From Candidatus Heimdallarchaeota archaeon (lineage in GTDB: Archaea > Asgardarchaeota > Heimdallarchaeia > JABLTI01): 6,097 nt of DNA. Of the stretch, positions 4,659 through 6,097 are shown one piece after another (within the stretch, counting starts at the first letter, position 1; each line of letters starts with the position of its first letter). The position numbers and the translations under genes are program-made. The DNA lies in contig JAUVZH010000178.1 of assembly GCA_030602675.1 (NCBI GenBank), forward strand, positions 1 through 6,097, in the 5' to 3' direction. The notes under the pieces were generated by a model. It ran no database searches and was not told the origin of the DNA. It saw only the letters and a list, made by a program, of their open reading frames with translations.

Positions 4659-5510
4659 ATGGAAGAAAAATACTATAAATGTTATAATGCTGATGCAATA
4701 ATGGAGTTTAATCCAGCGGATAGAATAAAAGAGCAAATTGAGAGAACAGATTCTATAATAAGATATTTGATGGAATTACAAAGGGATGTTGCTCCAGATT
4801 ATGTTGAAGCTTTGATTAGAAGACTACTAAGTGAAGTAAAAGGTTATACTGTCGATACTAAATCCTTCAGTTTAAAACCATTTGACAAAGAACTTAGTTA
4901 TCTAAAACAAGATGAACTCTTAACAAATCTAATTATTCGTTATATGGCTAAGAATCTAGCTTTACCAGAAAAATCCAAAATTAAATCTGAAACTGCGAAA
5001 TTTACTAATCTTAATCGAGCTAAAGCAATGGAAGGATTGTCATATTTCAGAGTGAAAGCTTTCGCTGATATTCTAGGAAAAGAAGAGGGAATAAAACTCT
5101 ATTCAAGAATTCTCGGATTTATTGTCAAAGAAATGAATAGTACAATGAAGGTTAATGAAGATGTCACTGTAAAATCACGATCTGGAAATGCTGTAAAACG
5201 TTGGTGTAAAGAAGGAGTGGGAGATTTTACTTTTACATTTATTGATGTTGACCAAATACTCTATCGTTTTGATAAATGTGTCACCCATGAAGCTCTAAAG
5301 GATTACAATGATCCGGACATAGCTTACATTGCTTCCTGTTTCATCGGGGATATTGATGAATTTAATGAAGGCAATTTGATTCATTTAAGAAGAACCCAAA
5401 CCTTACACCATGGTAATTTCTGTGATGAACTTTACTGGGATACAAGAGTACATACTAATCCACCAGTGCAGCCAACTTTAGAGTTTACGAAGAAATTAGA
5501 AAAGAGATAA
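4659..5510 (+). CDS. L-2-amino-thiazoline-4-carboxylate hydrolase-like protein
   Basis: The protein is 283 residues from ATG 4659, or 286 if GTG 4650 is used. The C-terminal third carries the hallmark I associate with the ATC hydrolase family (PF14196): a Cys in RFDKC (Cys207), a second Cys after DPDIAYIAS (Cys227), an acidic stretch, then RRTQTLHHGNFCDE (244-257) with Cys255, corresponding to the family's RTQT-x-x-x-G-x-x-x-CDF region. Bacterial members open the thiazoline ring on a route to L-cysteine. Archaeal homologues are uncharacterised, so the substrate here is unknown. The N-terminal part is helical; FADILGKEEGIKLY (135-148) is shared with the next gene. It has no signal peptide or membrane segment, so it is probably cytosolic. 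It is first in an operon with a same-fold paralogue 15 nt downstream, and a third, decayed copy lies at 3601-3786. Confidence in a real gene is high; the family name is less certain. Confidence 0.75.
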   Translation: MEEKYYKCYNADAIMEFNPADRIKEQIERTDSIIRYLMELQRDVAPDYVEALIRRLLSEVKGYTVDTKSFSLKPFDKELSYLKQDELLTNLIIRYMAKNLALPEKSKIKSETAKFTNLNRAKAMEGLSYFRVKAFADILGKEEGIKLYSRILGFIVKEMNSTMKVNEDVTVKSRSGNAVKRWCKEGVGDFTFTFIDVDQILYRFDKCVTHEALKDYNDPDIAYIASCFIGDIDEFNEGNLIHLRRTQTLHHGNFCDELYWDTRVHTNPPVQPTLEFTKKLEKR

Positions 5511-5514
5511 TCAT

Positions 5515-5520
5515 AGGTGA
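5515..5520 (+). promoter_or_regulatory. Ribosome binding site of the second operon gene
   Basis: AGGTGA lies 5 nt before ATG 5526 and is the best Shine-Dalgarno match in the window. It lies in the 15-nt gap after the upstream stop and indicates translation within a polycistronic mRNA. Confidence 0.7.
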
Positions 5521-5525
5521 AAAAA

Positions 5526-6097
5526 ATGAAGTTCGAGGAATTTGGGAAAGAAATTGAAAATGTAACTTTTTCTGTGTCTCCATTAGATTTAGCTGAAAGA
5601 AATATATTCGATGTTTTGAATCTATTACTTAAAAAGATAAAAGATGAAAAGCCAGAGTTTTACCAGAAATTCGTTAATGCTATTACTAACAAGATTCAGA
5701 AAAAAACTGGAAATAAGAATTTAAAGAAAGAATCAGAGAGACTTTCTAAAAAAATTTTACAATATGAAAATTTAAATGAGAGCTTCGAATTAGTAAGATT
5801 ACATTTGAATTACATGAATGATACTCTTGGAATCACAGAAGAACAATTATGGCAAAATGAAAAAACTGTTTTTCCCAGTGAGAATTTTATGACATCGCTA
5901 TATGTTCTATTTTACATTCATCTTATGACACTTATTGAACTCCTAGGAAGGAAAAAAGGAATTGAATTCTATCGAGAGTCTGTTGATAATTACAACGAAA
6001 AAATCAATGCGATAAATCAAAAAGATATCTTCACAGATCTCAGTGATATGCGAGAGCAATTAAGTAAATCAATAAAAGAGAATCTTTATGGTAGAAT
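5526..6097 (+). CDS. Diverged ATC-hydrolase-like paralogue, open at right edge
   Basis: 190 codons are visible, starting MKFEEFGKEIEN, with no stop before the window ends. The protein is collinear with its upstream neighbour. A Pro-x-Asp at residues 19-21 (SPLDLAER) matches NPADRIKE at the same position. LIELLGRKKGIEFYRESV (136-153) aligns within one residue of FADILGKEEGIKLYSRIL (135-152). The part that would carry the RTQT and Cys residues lies beyond the edge, so whether this copy keeps the catalytic region cannot be judged. It is rich in Lys, Asn and Glu, with no signal peptide or membrane helix. The 15-nt gap and strong ribosome binding site put it in one operon with the gene before it. 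It could be a second enzyme, a partner subunit in a heteromer, or a degenerate copy. The gene is certain; kinship rests on pattern alignment by eye. Confidence 0.8.
   Translation, partial: MKFEEFGKEIENVTFSVSPLDLAERNIFDVLNLLLKKIKDEKPEFYQKFVNAITNKIQKKTGNKNLKKESERLSKKILQYENLNESFELVRLHLNYMNDTLGITEEQLWQNEKTVFPSENFMTSLYVLFYIHLMTLIELLGRKKGIEFYRESVDNYNEKINAINQKDIFTDLSDMREQLSKSIKENLYGR

Noticed and set aside
1..6097. CRISPR array, insertion sequence or integration site at the tRNA
   Set aside because: No regularly spaced direct repeats, no transposase or integrase motifs, and no second copy of the tRNA 3' end in the window.

Overview
The window is an AT-rich piece of an archaeal chromosome. Domain Archaea is well supported by four things: an archaeal/eukaryotic-type SecY C-terminus, a tRNA-Leu split by a bulge-helix-bulge intron at position 37/38, TATA/BRE-like promoters placed about 26 nt before start codons, and GGTGA-type ribosome binding sites. 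Low GC, Lys/Asn/Ile-rich proteins and several TTG/GTG starts would fit an Asgard lineage or a comparable mesophilic anaerobic archaeon. That finer placement is a guess, because no lineage-specific marker is present.

Layout, left to right. (1) 1-202: the end of secY, interrupted by an in-frame TAG at 125-127 with recognisable SecY tail sequence continuing to a TAA at 200-202, then a T-tract. (2) 249-393: intron-containing tRNA-Leu(CAA) with encoded CCA. (3) 494-1309 (+): a six-helix membrane protein of unknown function. It converges through a bidirectional terminator hairpin on (4) 1408-2616 (-): an Eis-type GNAT N-acetyltransferase with a C-terminal SCP2-like domain. (5) 2727-3626 (+): a membrane-anchored SGNH/GDSL hydrolase, divergent from the acetyltransferase. 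(6) 3601-3786 (-): a decayed C-terminal fragment of the protein family that appears intact further right; its last codons lie antisense to the end of the hydrolase gene. (7) 3830-4489/4498 (-): a winged-helix transcription regulator. (8) 4490-4658: a divergent control region with a TATA box, a 29-bp imperfect palindrome and 10-bp-phased TGTC motifs. (9) 4659-5510 (+): a protein resembling L-2-amino-thiazoline-4-carboxylate (ATC) hydrolases. (10) 5526 to the window end (+): a diverged second copy of the same fold, open at the right edge.

Items 6-10 look like one accessory locus. A wHTH regulator is divergent from a two-gene operon of paralogous ATC-hydrolase-like proteins, with a probable operator on the operon promoter and the remains of a third family member behind the regulator. 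Regulation by the neighbouring wHTH protein is inferred from layout. The substrate of the enzymes is not visible in the sequence. The other point worth checking is that the three homology-supported coding interruptions (one in the secY tail, two in the family fragment) are all TAG, although two intact genes also appear to stop at TAG.
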